Part shown: positions 35,463 to 43,569 of the stretch, piece by piece
Layout of the letters: each line of letters starts with the position of its first letter
Numbering within the stretch: position 1 is the stretch's first letter
From: an uncultured Faecalibacterium sp.
GTDB taxonomy: Bacteria; Bacillota; Clostridia; Oscillospirales; Ruminococcaceae
Assembly: GCA_937907025.1 (NCBI GenBank)
Contig: CALESJ010000046.1
Location: 105,598 to 169,597, forward strand
Reading direction: 5' to 3'
Length of the DNA stretch: 64,000 bases
Translations under genes and position numbers: made by a program
Notes under the pieces: model-generated
What the model saw: the letters and a program-made list of their open reading frames with translations, nothing else
Database searches by the model: none
Told to the model about the DNA's origin: nothing

Positions 35463-36941
35463 ATGAATAACAGACTCGTGATCTACTTCCACTATGACCC
35501 ACGCGGGCAGGCCGATACGGCCTGCCGTTTTGCGGTACAAGCCATGCGGAAGCAGGCGCGGGTCTTTTTGTTTGTCCATAACGGTGCCCTTGCAAAAGAA
35601 AGTCGTGCCTGGCTGGAACAGAACGGAGTCCCGTTTTTGGAGCGGGAAAATGTGGGTCTGGATGTGGGCGCCTACCGGGATGCACTGCTGCACATCGGAC
35701 GGGAAGAACTGGACACTTTCGATGAAGTGATTCTGATGAATTATACACTGGCGGGGCCGGTGTATCCGCTGGAAGATCTGTTTGCGAAGATGAATGCCCG
35801 GCAGGATCTGGATTTTTGGGGGTTGAGCCGACACTATGCCATGCGCAGCAGGCGCTTTGGCAAAGGCGGAGAGGTCCCGGAACATATCCAGTCCCATTTT
35901 ATTGCGGTGCGCCGCCGGATGTATGCGGACTTCTGGCAATACTGGCAGACTATGCAGTTGCCGGCCAGCTACGAGGAATCCATACGGAATCACGAAACAC
36001 GATTTACTGAGTACTTTGCAGCGTTGGGGTATCGTTGGGATACTTGCGTGGACGGGGAAACCTGGCGAGGCGTGTTCGTCAATCCGATAATGGGTTGCCC
36101 ACGGGAACTGATTGAAGGGAAATCCTGTCCGTTTTTTAAGCGGCGCAGTTTCTTCACTCCCTATATGGACGAATTGCGGCGGACTGACGGATGCGCGGCG
36201 GTTCAACTGTACACCTGCCTGAAAGAAAAAACGGAGTATCCCGTAGATGATCTGATCGCCAGTCTGTTGCCGGTGCAGCCACTGGCCTATATGGCACAGA
36301 ATCTGCATTGGCATTACCGGCTGCCTGCGGTGTCAAAAGGCGACATGCCGGTGGTGCTGCGCGTCGAGGATCTTGCAGACGGAATGCCTTTGCGGCCGGA
36401 TACGATCTACTGTATTCATCTGCCCCTACCGGAAGATGGCGCGCTGCACTGGTATGCGCGCCTTTCTGACTGGGACGATCAGGCTCTTGCCGCTGCCGCA
36501 GCTTTGTTTGAACAATATGCCGGGCTGGGCGTCTTGGGACCGGCTCTGCCGTTGTACCCGGAGTTTATCCATGATAAGTGGGCGCGCTGGCACAGCGACT
36601 TGCCGGAGCTGAAGCAGGCTATGGATAAAATCGGAGTAAAAGTACCTGTGGTGGAGGAAACACCATTGCCACTGCCGAATGTTGGCTGTCTTCTGGTGCG
36701 GGGCGCGGCATTCCCGCAGGGGCTGCCGCCGCTGCGCCGTGCCGCTGATTTCTGGCTTTTGCCGCTGATGGCACAGCAAAATGGTTTTTTCAGTGCGGAT
36801 GCCGAAACGGAGGAACAGTCCCTGGCACGGGTGGATGTTTATCAGGCATCCATGTGGCCGCAGCAGACAGTGAGCGGAACCGCCAAAGCCTTTGCGCGCT
36901 GCGTCAAACACACACTGGTCCACAAGGAGGCTGACAAATGA
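35463..36941 (+). CDS. RgpF-like protein, shorter paralogue of the preceding gene
   Basis: 492 residues. The first 260 align with the N-terminal RgpF-like region of the previous gene: shared segments include ENVGLDVGAYRDAL, DLDFWGLS, HIQSHFI and CPFFKRRSFF. The remaining 230 residues keep only vestiges of the second domain: the GRDVAAFL and HDKKA motifs are missing, although FIHDKWARWHSDLPELK and VGCLLVRGAAFPQGLPPLRRAADFW recall the end of it. It overlaps the acyltransferase gene by four bases. A pair of this kind suggests two linkages or a regulatory partner. Confidence 0.82.
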   Translation: MNNRLVIYFHYDPRGQADTACRFAVQAMRKQARVFLFVHNGALAKESRAWLEQNGVPFLERENVGLDVGAYRDALLHIGREELDTFDEVILMNYTLAGPVYPLEDLFAKMNARQDLDFWGLSRHYAMRSRRFGKGGEVPEHIQSHFIAVRRRMYADFWQYWQTMQLPASYEESIRNHETRFTEYFAALGYRWDTCVDGETWRGVFVNPIMGCPRELIEGKSCPFFKRRSFFTPYMDELRRTDGCAAVQLYTCLKEKTEYPVDDLIASLLPVQPLAYMAQNLHWHYRLPAVSKGDMPVVLRVEDLADGMPLRPDTIYCIHLPLPEDGALHWYARLSDWDDQALAAAAALFEQYAGLGVLGPALPLYPEFIHDKWARWHSDLPELKQAMDKIGVKVPVVEETPLPLPNVGCLLVRGAAFPQGLPPLRRAADFWLLPLMAQQNGFFSADAETEEQSLARVDVYQASMWPQQTVSGTAKAFARCVKHTLVHKEADK

Positions 36942-37948
36942 AGAAACCTCGGTTGTTTTACCTGGACCTGATCCGCACGGTGGCGTTGATCAGTATCCTG
37001 ATCATACATTTCAATGCGACGGTAACCGGTTACTTTACATTGCCGCATAAGTTGTTTACCAGTACACTGCCCTTTGGTATCTATCTGGGAGATTTTGGCT
37101 CCACATTGTTTTTTATTGTGTCGGGGGCTTCTTTGTGCTACACCGCTCCGGAACATTTTGAAACGAAAGCGTTTTATAAAAAACGTGTCCGTGCGGTGTA
37201 TCCCATGTTCTGGCTTGCCTGGCTCCTTTGCTTTTCCATCCGCTTTGTCACGCGTCCCGGATACTATGTCGGGGCCAGAACCATCACCCTGATTCTGACG
37301 GTGCTGGGACTGGATAATTTTGCAATAGCGGCAGGCTGGGTCGGCCAGGATTTTGCCTGTGTGGGCGAATGGTTCCTGGGCAGTATTTTGTTCTTGTACC
37401 TTCTGTTTCCGATTCTGCTGCGTGGCTACCGCAAGCGCCCGTGGCTGACTTTTGCTGTGGTATGTGTTATCGGTACGGCGGTTCATCTGACCGGATGGGA
37501 TGCCCGGCTCGTGGCCATCCATCTGCCGGAATTTTTCCTGGGGATGTTGCTGGTCGGTATTTCCCGCAAGCGGCAGGTGCTGCTTGCGGCTGCGGCCGCT
37601 GTGCTGTTGGTGGTCCAATCCCTGCTGGGGGGATGGGATACCAAGATCGTTTGTGCCTTGTTCGGGGCAGTGGTTTTTGTGCTCCTGATTCTGTTGGCAG
37701 ATCTGATCACCTTTGCACCGGTACGCCGGCTGTGTGCACTTTTGGGCAAGTATTCTTATGCGGTGTTTCTGGTCCATCATGTCATCATCCTTCGGCTGGC
37801 GGAAGGTTTTGACCTGGTGGCACTCTCCCGCCGGGATACGGCCCTGCTGTTTTTGGCTTACCTTGTTTTTACGGCCCTGGCAGCCGCGGCGCTGTACTGG
37901 CTGGACGGCAAAGTCCGAGCCGGTGCTGCCGCGCTGTGGCACGGCTGA
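36938..37948 (+). CDS. Membrane acyltransferase, family 3
   Basis: 336 residues, about ten membrane spans, PF01757. The N-terminal RLFYLDLIRTVALISILIIHFN carries the conserved histidine of this family. These enzymes move acyl groups such as acetate to sugars of surface polymers across the membrane. As the last gene of the glycan locus, it probably O-acylates the product. It starts by ATGA overlap with the gene before it. Confidence 0.9.
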   Translation: MKKPRLFYLDLIRTVALISILIIHFNATVTGYFTLPHKLFTSTLPFGIYLGDFGSTLFFIVSGASLCYTAPEHFETKAFYKKRVRAVYPMFWLAWLLCFSIRFVTRPGYYVGARTITLILTVLGLDNFAIAAGWVGQDFACVGEWFLGSILFLYLLFPILLRGYRKRPWLTFAVVCVIGTAVHLTGWDARLVAIHLPEFFLGMLLVGISRKRQVLLAAAAAVLLVVQSLLGGWDTKIVCALFGAVVFVLLILLADLITFAPVRRLCALLGKYSYAVFLVHHVIILRLAEGFDLVALSRRDTALLFLAYLVFTALAAAALYWLDGKVRAGAAALWHG

Positions 37949-37976
37949 TTTTCGTACGGATTTGTGCGGGCGTATC

Positions 37977-38005
37977 TGTACAAAAACAGGTGCGTACGGT
38001 ATAAT
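37977..38005 (+). promoter_or_regulatory. Promoter of the hprK operon
   Basis: TGTACA (37977-37982), 17-base spacer, TATAAT (38000-38005), about 62 bases before hprK. Confidence 0.68.
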
Positions 38006-38066
38006 GAAATCAATATGGCAAGGCGGTCCGCTTTGCCGCATATCGTTTTGAAAGGGGAGAACACCT

Positions 38067-39002
38067 GTGGCGCAATTTTCTGTAACTCTGGCCAAACTGG
38101 CCGAGGAATCCAACCTGGCAATTGCCTATACCCCGAAAGACTTGAAAGAGATCAAGGTCTATTCTGCGGAGGTTTACCGTCCCGGCATTATGCTGGCGGG
38201 GTACTATCAGTACTTTGATAACACCCGTATCCAGATCATCGGTCTGACGGAACTGTCCTATTTGGAAGAACTGGACCCGGCCATCCGCCGTACGCATCTG
38301 GAAAAGCTGTTTTCCTTTGTGCCGCCGGCCGTTATTGTGTCCCGCGGCATGACCCCTCCGCCCGAGATGTTTGAGTTTGCCAAGCAGTACGGCGTGCCGC
38401 TGCTTCTTTCGGAAGAGATGACCTCGGTACTGATGATCACCCTCATTACCACCCTGAACACGGAGCTGGCACCTCGCATTACCCGGCATGGCGTTCTGGT
38501 GGAAGTGTACGGCGAAGGAATCCTGATTCTGGGTGATTCCGGTGTTGGCAAGAGCGAAACGGCCATTGAACTGGTCAAGCGCGGTCACCGCCTGATTGCC
38601 GACGATGCGGTAGAACTGCGCAAGGTATCCAGCCGCAAGATTATGGGTATGGCCCCCGAAAACATCCGGCACTTTATCGAGCTGCGCGGCATTGGCATCA
38701 TCAATGTGGCCCGTCTGTTTGGCGCTGGTGCTGTCAAGAACAGTGTGGAAGTGGAAATGGTTGTGGAGCTGGAACCGTGGGAACGGACCAAGAATTACGA
38801 CCGCACCGGTCTGGAGCACGACAGTTATGATATTCTGGGTGTGAATGTGCCCAGCATGCTGATTCCTGTGATGCCCGGACGGAATCTGGCTGTGATTCTG
38901 GAAACGGCTGCTATCAACAACCGTCAGAAAGAGATGGGCTATAATGCGGCACAGGACCTGTTGAACAGCCTGGGCCTGCAAAATGATATTACCGGATTTT
39001 AA
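38067..39002 (+). CDS. hprK: HPr kinase/phosphorylase
   Basis: 311 residues. It phosphorylates HPr on Ser46 in response to glycolytic intermediates and so controls carbon catabolite repression. Walker A is GDSGVGKS at 156-163, and the family signature LEPWERTKNYDRTG follows near 235. The N-terminal domain has LSYLEELDP. The start is GTG 38067 with AAAGGGGAG nine bases upstream. No HPr or Crh gene lies in the window. A 31-base gap leads to the PHP gene. Confidence 0.96.
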   Translation: MAQFSVTLAKLAEESNLAIAYTPKDLKEIKVYSAEVYRPGIMLAGYYQYFDNTRIQIIGLTELSYLEELDPAIRRTHLEKLFSFVPPAVIVSRGMTPPPEMFEFAKQYGVPLLLSEEMTSVLMITLITTLNTELAPRITRHGVLVEVYGEGILILGDSGVGKSETAIELVKRGHRLIADDAVELRKVSSRKIMGMAPENIRHFIELRGIGIINVARLFGAGAVKNSVEVEMVVELEPWERTKNYDRTGLEHDSYDILGVNVPSMLIPVMPGRNLAVILETAAINNRQKEMGYNAAQDLLNSLGLQNDITGF

Positions 39003-39033
39003 TGATACCGAATGAAATGAGGAAACGTTCTGC

Positions 39034-39783
39034 ATGCAAGTGATTGCTGATCTGCATACCCATACCCTTTGCGCCAGCCACGCCTTTCATACGGCGCTGG
39101 AAATGGCAGCTGAAGCCGAAAAGCTGGGTTATCGTGCCATGGCACTGACCGACCATGCGCCGGCTATGCCGGACTCGCCGCATATCTGGCATTTCGGGAA
39201 CTGGAGTACCATGCCGCGGACTATCGGAAAGGTGGCCATGCTGTATGGTGCGGAAGTGAATGTCATGGACACCAAAGGCAACCTGGACCTGCCGGACCGT
39301 ATGCTGGCGGTACAGGACTGGGTGGTTGCTTCCATCCACAGCCCTTGCATTCCGGGACTTCTGACTGAAAAGGAAGCCAACCGGCTGTGGCTGGGCGTGG
39401 CGGAAAATCCGTATGTGGATTGTATCGGCCATTCGGAACAGCAGCACTACCGCTATGATTATGACCTTGTGACCAAAGCGTTCGCCAGAAACAACAAGGT
39501 TGTGGAAATGAACGGAAATTCTTTTCAGGTCCGTAAGGATGGTATCGCCAATATGCAGGCGCTGCTCAAGGCCTGCCTGAAAAACGGATGCCGCATCTCC
39601 CTGGATACCGATGCCCACAGCATCCGGCAGCTGCGTGAAAACATGAACGCACTGTTTTCCCTGGTAGAAGAAATCGATTTTCCGCAGGAGCTGATTGTCA
39701 ATGCCAGCGTGGAAAATCTGGTTGCGGAATTGAAGCGGCACAACCGCGGTTGTGCGCAGGAAATAGGAGGCATTTTGTTATGA
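39034..39783 (+). CDS. PHP-domain phosphatase, YcdX type
   Basis: 249 residues. The PHP metal site is seen as ADLHTHTLCASHAFHT at the start, TDHAPAMPDSPH, HSPC and DTDAHS near the end. YcdX-type proteins hydrolyse phosphate esters with a trinuclear metal centre; the substrate is not known. This gene often accompanies hprK and murB in Clostridia. It overlaps the glucokinase gene by four bases. Confidence 0.88.
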   Translation: MQVIADLHTHTLCASHAFHTALEMAAEAEKLGYRAMALTDHAPAMPDSPHIWHFGNWSTMPRTIGKVAMLYGAEVNVMDTKGNLDLPDRMLAVQDWVVASIHSPCIPGLLTEKEANRLWLGVAENPYVDCIGHSEQQHYRYDYDLVTKAFARNNKVVEMNGNSFQVRKDGIANMQALLKACLKNGCRISLDTDAHSIRQLRENMNALFSLVEEIDFPQELIVNASVENLVAELKRHNRGCAQEIGGILL

Positions 39784-40736
39784 GCCGGTATACCATTGGT
39801 ATTGACCTTGGCGGAACCACTATGACCGCCGGCCTGGTGAATGAAAAATATGAGATCGTGGCAAAGCTGACCCGTGCGACCCGGCTGCCGCGCCCGGCGG
39901 ATGATCTGGAGCGTGCACTGGCGGATTTGTGCCGTGCCGTTGCCAAAGAAGGAAAAATTGAATTTTCCCAGATTGCCTATGTGGGTATCGGCACGCCCGG
40001 CAGTGTGAATTTTACCACCGGCTTTGTGGGATATAACACCAACTTCGGGTACTATGATTGGAACCTGGGACCCGATATGGAGAAACTGCTGGGCTGTAAG
40101 GTATATGTAGAAAATGATGCGAACGCAGCTGCGTTTGGCGAATATCTGGCAGGCGGCGCCAAGGGCTACCGGGACGCTGTGATTGTGACGCTGGGAACCG
40201 GTATTGGCAGCGGCATTATTCTGGGCGGCAAGATTCTGCGCGGATTCAATTTTGCGGCCGGGGAAATGGGCCATACTGTGATCGTCAAGGATGGGCGCCC
40301 CTGCAACTGCGGACGCCGCGGCTGCTGGGAGCGCTATGCTTCGGCCCGCGCACTGAGCGAGGACACCAAAGAGGCCATGAAGAACGATCCGGACACCATC
40401 ATGTGGAAGATTGCCGGTGACCTGGACCATGTCAATGCCAAGACGGCATTCGATGCTATGGCAGCGGGGGATGCCTGCGGCAAGCGTGTGGTCGCAAACT
40501 GGATTGAGTATGTTGCCTGTGGCGTGGCCAATGTGGTCAACACCTTCCAGCCGGAAGTCATTTGCATTGGCGGCGGTGTTTCCAACCAGGGCGAGGTCCT
40601 GCTGGCGCCTGTCCGTGAATATGTAGAGCGAGAAACCCACAATATCACCACCGGCCGCAATCCGGTCATTGCTGCGTGCGTCCTTCGCAATGATGCCGGC
40701 GTGATCGGTGCAGCCGAATTGGCGGATTCTATCTGA
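39780..40736 (+). CDS. glk: ROK-family glucokinase
   Basis: 318 residues. The phosphate loop DLGGTTM is at 9-15 and the ROK zinc motif CNCGRRGCWE starts at Cys175. It phosphorylates glucose with ATP, giving glucose 6-phosphate for the Pfk encoded downstream at 47264. The presence of no long N-terminal helix-turn-helix domain argues for an enzyme rather than a ROK repressor. ATG 39780 has ATAGGAGG upstream and overlaps the PHP gene by ATGA. Its placement between PHP phosphatase and murB is unusual. Confidence 0.9.
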   Translation: MSRYTIGIDLGGTTMTAGLVNEKYEIVAKLTRATRLPRPADDLERALADLCRAVAKEGKIEFSQIAYVGIGTPGSVNFTTGFVGYNTNFGYYDWNLGPDMEKLLGCKVYVENDANAAAFGEYLAGGAKGYRDAVIVTLGTGIGSGIILGGKILRGFNFAAGEMGHTVIVKDGRPCNCGRRGCWERYASARALSEDTKEAMKNDPDTIMWKIAGDLDHVNAKTAFDAMAAGDACGKRVVANWIEYVACGVANVVNTFQPEVICIGGGVSNQGEVLLAPVREYVERETHNITTGRNPVIAACVLRNDAGVIGAAELADSI

Positions 40737-40776
40737 TGAATCGGCCATTCAACAATAATCAGAGGGGAGGGCATGC

Positions 40777-41703
40777 ATGATGCAAAAGCCAATTGCCGAT
40801 TTACTGGACGCGATGGGCGCGCAGGCGCTGCCCTGTATTCATAACGAACCGCTGGACCGCCACACTACTTTTCGGATTGGTGGCCCGGCTACGGTTTTTT
40901 GCAAACCGCGTACGGTGACGGAACTGACCCGTATGCTGGAACTTTGCCGTCAGAGCGGCGTGCGCACCTATTTTCTGGGCAATGGCTCCAATACGCTTTT
41001 TGCCGACGAGGAATACGAAGGCGCGGTGATCTGCCTGACAGATCTGAAGACCAACGCTACGGCCCAGTTGCAGCCGGACGGCAGTACGCGCTTGACGGCA
41101 GGAGCAGGAAATCTGCTGGTTACTGTTTGTAACAGAGCGTTGGAATTGAACCTGACCGGTCTGGAATTTGCTTTCGGAATTCCGGGCACGGTGGGCGGGG
41201 CTGTCTACATGAACGCCGGCGCCTATGGCGGAGAAATGAAAGATGTGCTGCAGCAGGTGACCTTTCTGGATGAAGACCTGAAACTGCGCACACTTCCGGC
41301 AAAAGAGTTGGAGCTCGGTTACCGCACCAGCATTTTTGAAAAGAAACCATGGTGCATCCTGGAAGCGGAATTTGTTCTGCAACCGGGTGTGCATGAAGAA
41401 ATTCATGGGAAAATGCAGGATTTCATGTCCCGCCGCCGGGATAAACAGCCGCTGGATATGCCTTCTGCCGGCAGCACTTTCAAACGGCCGGCCGGTTGTT
41501 TTGCCGGTCAGCTGATCGAACAGTGCGGCCTGCGAGGCTTTTCGGTGGGTGGCGCCGCCGTCAGCCAGAAGCATTGCGGTTTTGTGGTCAATACCGGAGG
41601 TGCAACCTGCGCCGACGTGGTGGAACTGACGGATAAAATCCGGGAGATTGTGCAGGAAAAAACCGGCCATGTGCTGGAACGTGAAATTCGGGTTGTGCGG
41701 TGA
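40777..41703 (+). CDS. murB: UDP-N-acetylenolpyruvoylglucosamine reductase
   Basis: 308 residues. MurB reduces the enolpyruvyl group with NADPH and FAD to make UDP-MurNAc, a committed step of peptidoglycan synthesis. The FAD-binding LGNGSNTLF and GIPGTVGGAVYMNAGAYGGE are clear, and the proton-donor serine is in SAGSTFKRP, of the type II (Bacillus-like) short form. The start is ATG 40777 or 40780, after GAGGGGAGG. Confidence 0.95.
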   Translation: MMQKPIADLLDAMGAQALPCIHNEPLDRHTTFRIGGPATVFCKPRTVTELTRMLELCRQSGVRTYFLGNGSNTLFADEEYEGAVICLTDLKTNATAQLQPDGSTRLTAGAGNLLVTVCNRALELNLTGLEFAFGIPGTVGGAVYMNAGAYGGEMKDVLQQVTFLDEDLKLRTLPAKELELGYRTSIFEKKPWCILEAEFVLQPGVHEEIHGKMQDFMSRRRDKQPLDMPSAGSTFKRPAGCFAGQLIEQCGLRGFSVGGAAVSQKHCGFVVNTGGATCADVVELTDKIREIVQEKTGHVLEREIRVVR

Positions 41704-41739
41704 AAATATTCTGAGTGCGGCAGGGAAGTGAGGAACGGT

Positions 41740-42603
41740 ATGAAGTTTCTGGTGGTGACCGGACTTTCCGGGGCAGGCAAGTCAATGGCGGCCAATGCGT
41801 TGGAAGACATTGGATTCTTTTGCATCGATAATATTCCGGCAGGGCTGCTGCCCCGCATTGTGGACTTCGCGCTGCAAGGCGAAAACCAGCTGACCCGGGT
41901 AGCGGTCGTTATGGACATTCGCGGTCTGCGTTCGGTGGAAGAAGTCAAGACGGCACTGGCGGCATTGGATGACAAACGGATGGAATACGATATTCTGTTT
42001 CTGGATGCGGCCGACCCGGTAATCCGGCGCCGTTACAAGGAAACCCGCCGGGTACACCCCATGACGCAGAACGGACAAATGACCATTGATGAAGCCATCC
42101 GCCGTGAACGGGCCATTCTGCAGCCACTTCGGGAGCGTGCCCGGTATGTGATCGATACCACCCAGCTCTCCACGGCGCAGACCAAAGAACGAATCTGTGG
42201 TTTGTTTCTGGAACGCGGTCAGTGTGCCATGTCCTTGACCATTATGTCGTTTGGTTTCAAGTTCGGACTGCCTCAGGAGGCGGACATCGTTCTGGATGTC
42301 CGGTGCCTGCCGAATCCGTTCTATGTTCCGGAGCTGAAGGAATTGACTGGTCTTGATCAGCCGGTTGTGGACTATGTGATGGCAGCACCTGAGTCACAGG
42401 AATTGCTGCGCCGCTATGAGAGCATGCTGGAATACTCGCTGCCGCTATATGTGAAAGAAGGCAAGAGCCAGTTGGTGGTGGCCATTGGCTGTACCGGCGG
42501 CAAGCATCGTTCCATTACATTTGCTCGCAAGCTGGCAGAATTCTGCCGTAACCTTGGCTATATCCCTACCGTTTTGCATCGGGATGCGAAACGGAACCTG
42601 TGA
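41740..42603 (+). CDS. rapZ: RapZ/YvcJ nucleotide-binding protein
   Basis: 287 residues. Walker A GLSGAGKS is at 8-15, and the C-terminal domain holds LMSFGFKFG-like and CTGGKHRS motifs. In E. coli RapZ controls glmS sRNAs and thus amino-sugar supply; in Bacillus YvcJ hydrolyses GTP and affects competence. Next to murB and hprK, a role in cell-wall precursor control is plausible. I chose ATG 41740 after AGGAA; the in-frame GTG at 41728 precedes it. YvcK, usually between rapZ and whiA, is absent. Confidence 0.93.
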   Translation: MKFLVVTGLSGAGKSMAANALEDIGFFCIDNIPAGLLPRIVDFALQGENQLTRVAVVMDIRGLRSVEEVKTALAALDDKRMEYDILFLDAADPVIRRRYKETRRVHPMTQNGQMTIDEAIRRERAILQPLRERARYVIDTTQLSTAQTKERICGLFLERGQCAMSLTIMSFGFKFGLPQEADIVLDVRCLPNPFYVPELKELTGLDQPVVDYVMAAPESQELLRRYESMLEYSLPLYVKEGKSQLVVAIGCTGGKHRSITFARKLAEFCRNLGYIPTVLHRDAKRNL

Positions 42604-42630
42604 CCTTAAATAGAAAGAGGCATCCACAAG

Positions 42631-43569
42631 ATGAGCTTTTCCCAAGATGTCAAGGCAGAGATCCTGCGGCGTAAAGTGAGCCGTCCGTGTTGCTGCACGG
42701 CGGCCGCCTACGCGGTGGCCTGCTTTGGCAAATATTTTGATGACCGCGGCATCGTGCTTCAGACAGAAACGGAAGGCGTCGCCAATTTTGCCCAGAAAAT
42801 GTACGCACGCTGCGGCATTACGGGACAAATTCTGAGCAAGGAACGGGCGGCCGGGTCGGTTGTATATGAATTCAGTGTCAAGGACCCGGAAGAAGTACAC
42901 AAAATGCTGGAATTGTTCGGCCATACCGGCCGGGAAACGGCACTCCGCATCAAGCCGGGGTGCTTCAAATGCCAGCAATGCGTATCCCATTTTGTGGCTG
43001 CCGCTTTTTTGTGCTGCGGAACCGCCACTGACCCGGAAAAGGGCTATAATATCGAATTTCTGTCCACCCGTTATCAGCTTTCGCAACAGCTGGAAGCTAT
43101 TTTGGCTGAGCATGAATTTCATCCGCACCGGGCACTGCGCAAAGGCGCCAACACTGTCTATATCAAGGCCGGTGACCATATCGAAGATTTGCTGACCTTT
43201 ATGGGGGCGGGCAATGCGGCCATGCGTATCATGGAACAGCGCATGTATAACGAGATGCGTAACAAAACCAATCGCCTGTCCAACTGTGAAACGGCCAACC
43301 TGGGCAAAAGCGTACAGGCGGCTGTACAGGTACAGATGGCAATTCGCGCACTGGAAGATGCCGGTGCCCTGGAAACTTTGCCGGAACCATTGCTGACCAC
43401 GGCAAAAATGCGGATGCAATATCCGGATTTGCCGTTGGCGCGGCTGGCAGAAAAGTTCAACCCGCCGGTCAGCAAAGCCGGGCTCTCTCATCGGTTCAAG
43501 CGGATTCAACAGGCGGCACAGCGGCTGAACAAGCCGGCGGAAACTGAAGGAAAGGAACAACATGCCTGA
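42631..43569 (+). CDS. whiA: DNA-binding protein WhiA
   Basis: 312 residues. It has the WhiA N-terminus and a LAGLIDADG-like homing-endonuclease fold without nuclease function (about 90-190), plus a C-terminal helix-turn-helix (about 220-300) with LSNCETANLGKSVQAA. WhiA is a sporulation regulator in Streptomyces and affects division and chromosome segregation in Bacillus. Its last eight bases overlap dnaE, implying translational coupling. The ribosome site is AGAAAGAGG, spaced 10 bases from the ATG. Confidence 0.94.
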   Translation: MSFSQDVKAEILRRKVSRPCCCTAAAYAVACFGKYFDDRGIVLQTETEGVANFAQKMYARCGITGQILSKERAAGSVVYEFSVKDPEEVHKMLELFGHTGRETALRIKPGCFKCQQCVSHFVAAAFLCCGTATDPEKGYNIEFLSTRYQLSQQLEAILAEHEFHPHRALRKGANTVYIKAGDHIEDLLTFMGAGNAAMRIMEQRMYNEMRNKTNRLSNCETANLGKSVQAAVQVQMAIRALEDAGALETLPEPLLTTAKMRMQYPDLPLARLAEKFNPPVSKAGLSHRFKRIQQAAQRLNKPAETEGKEQHA

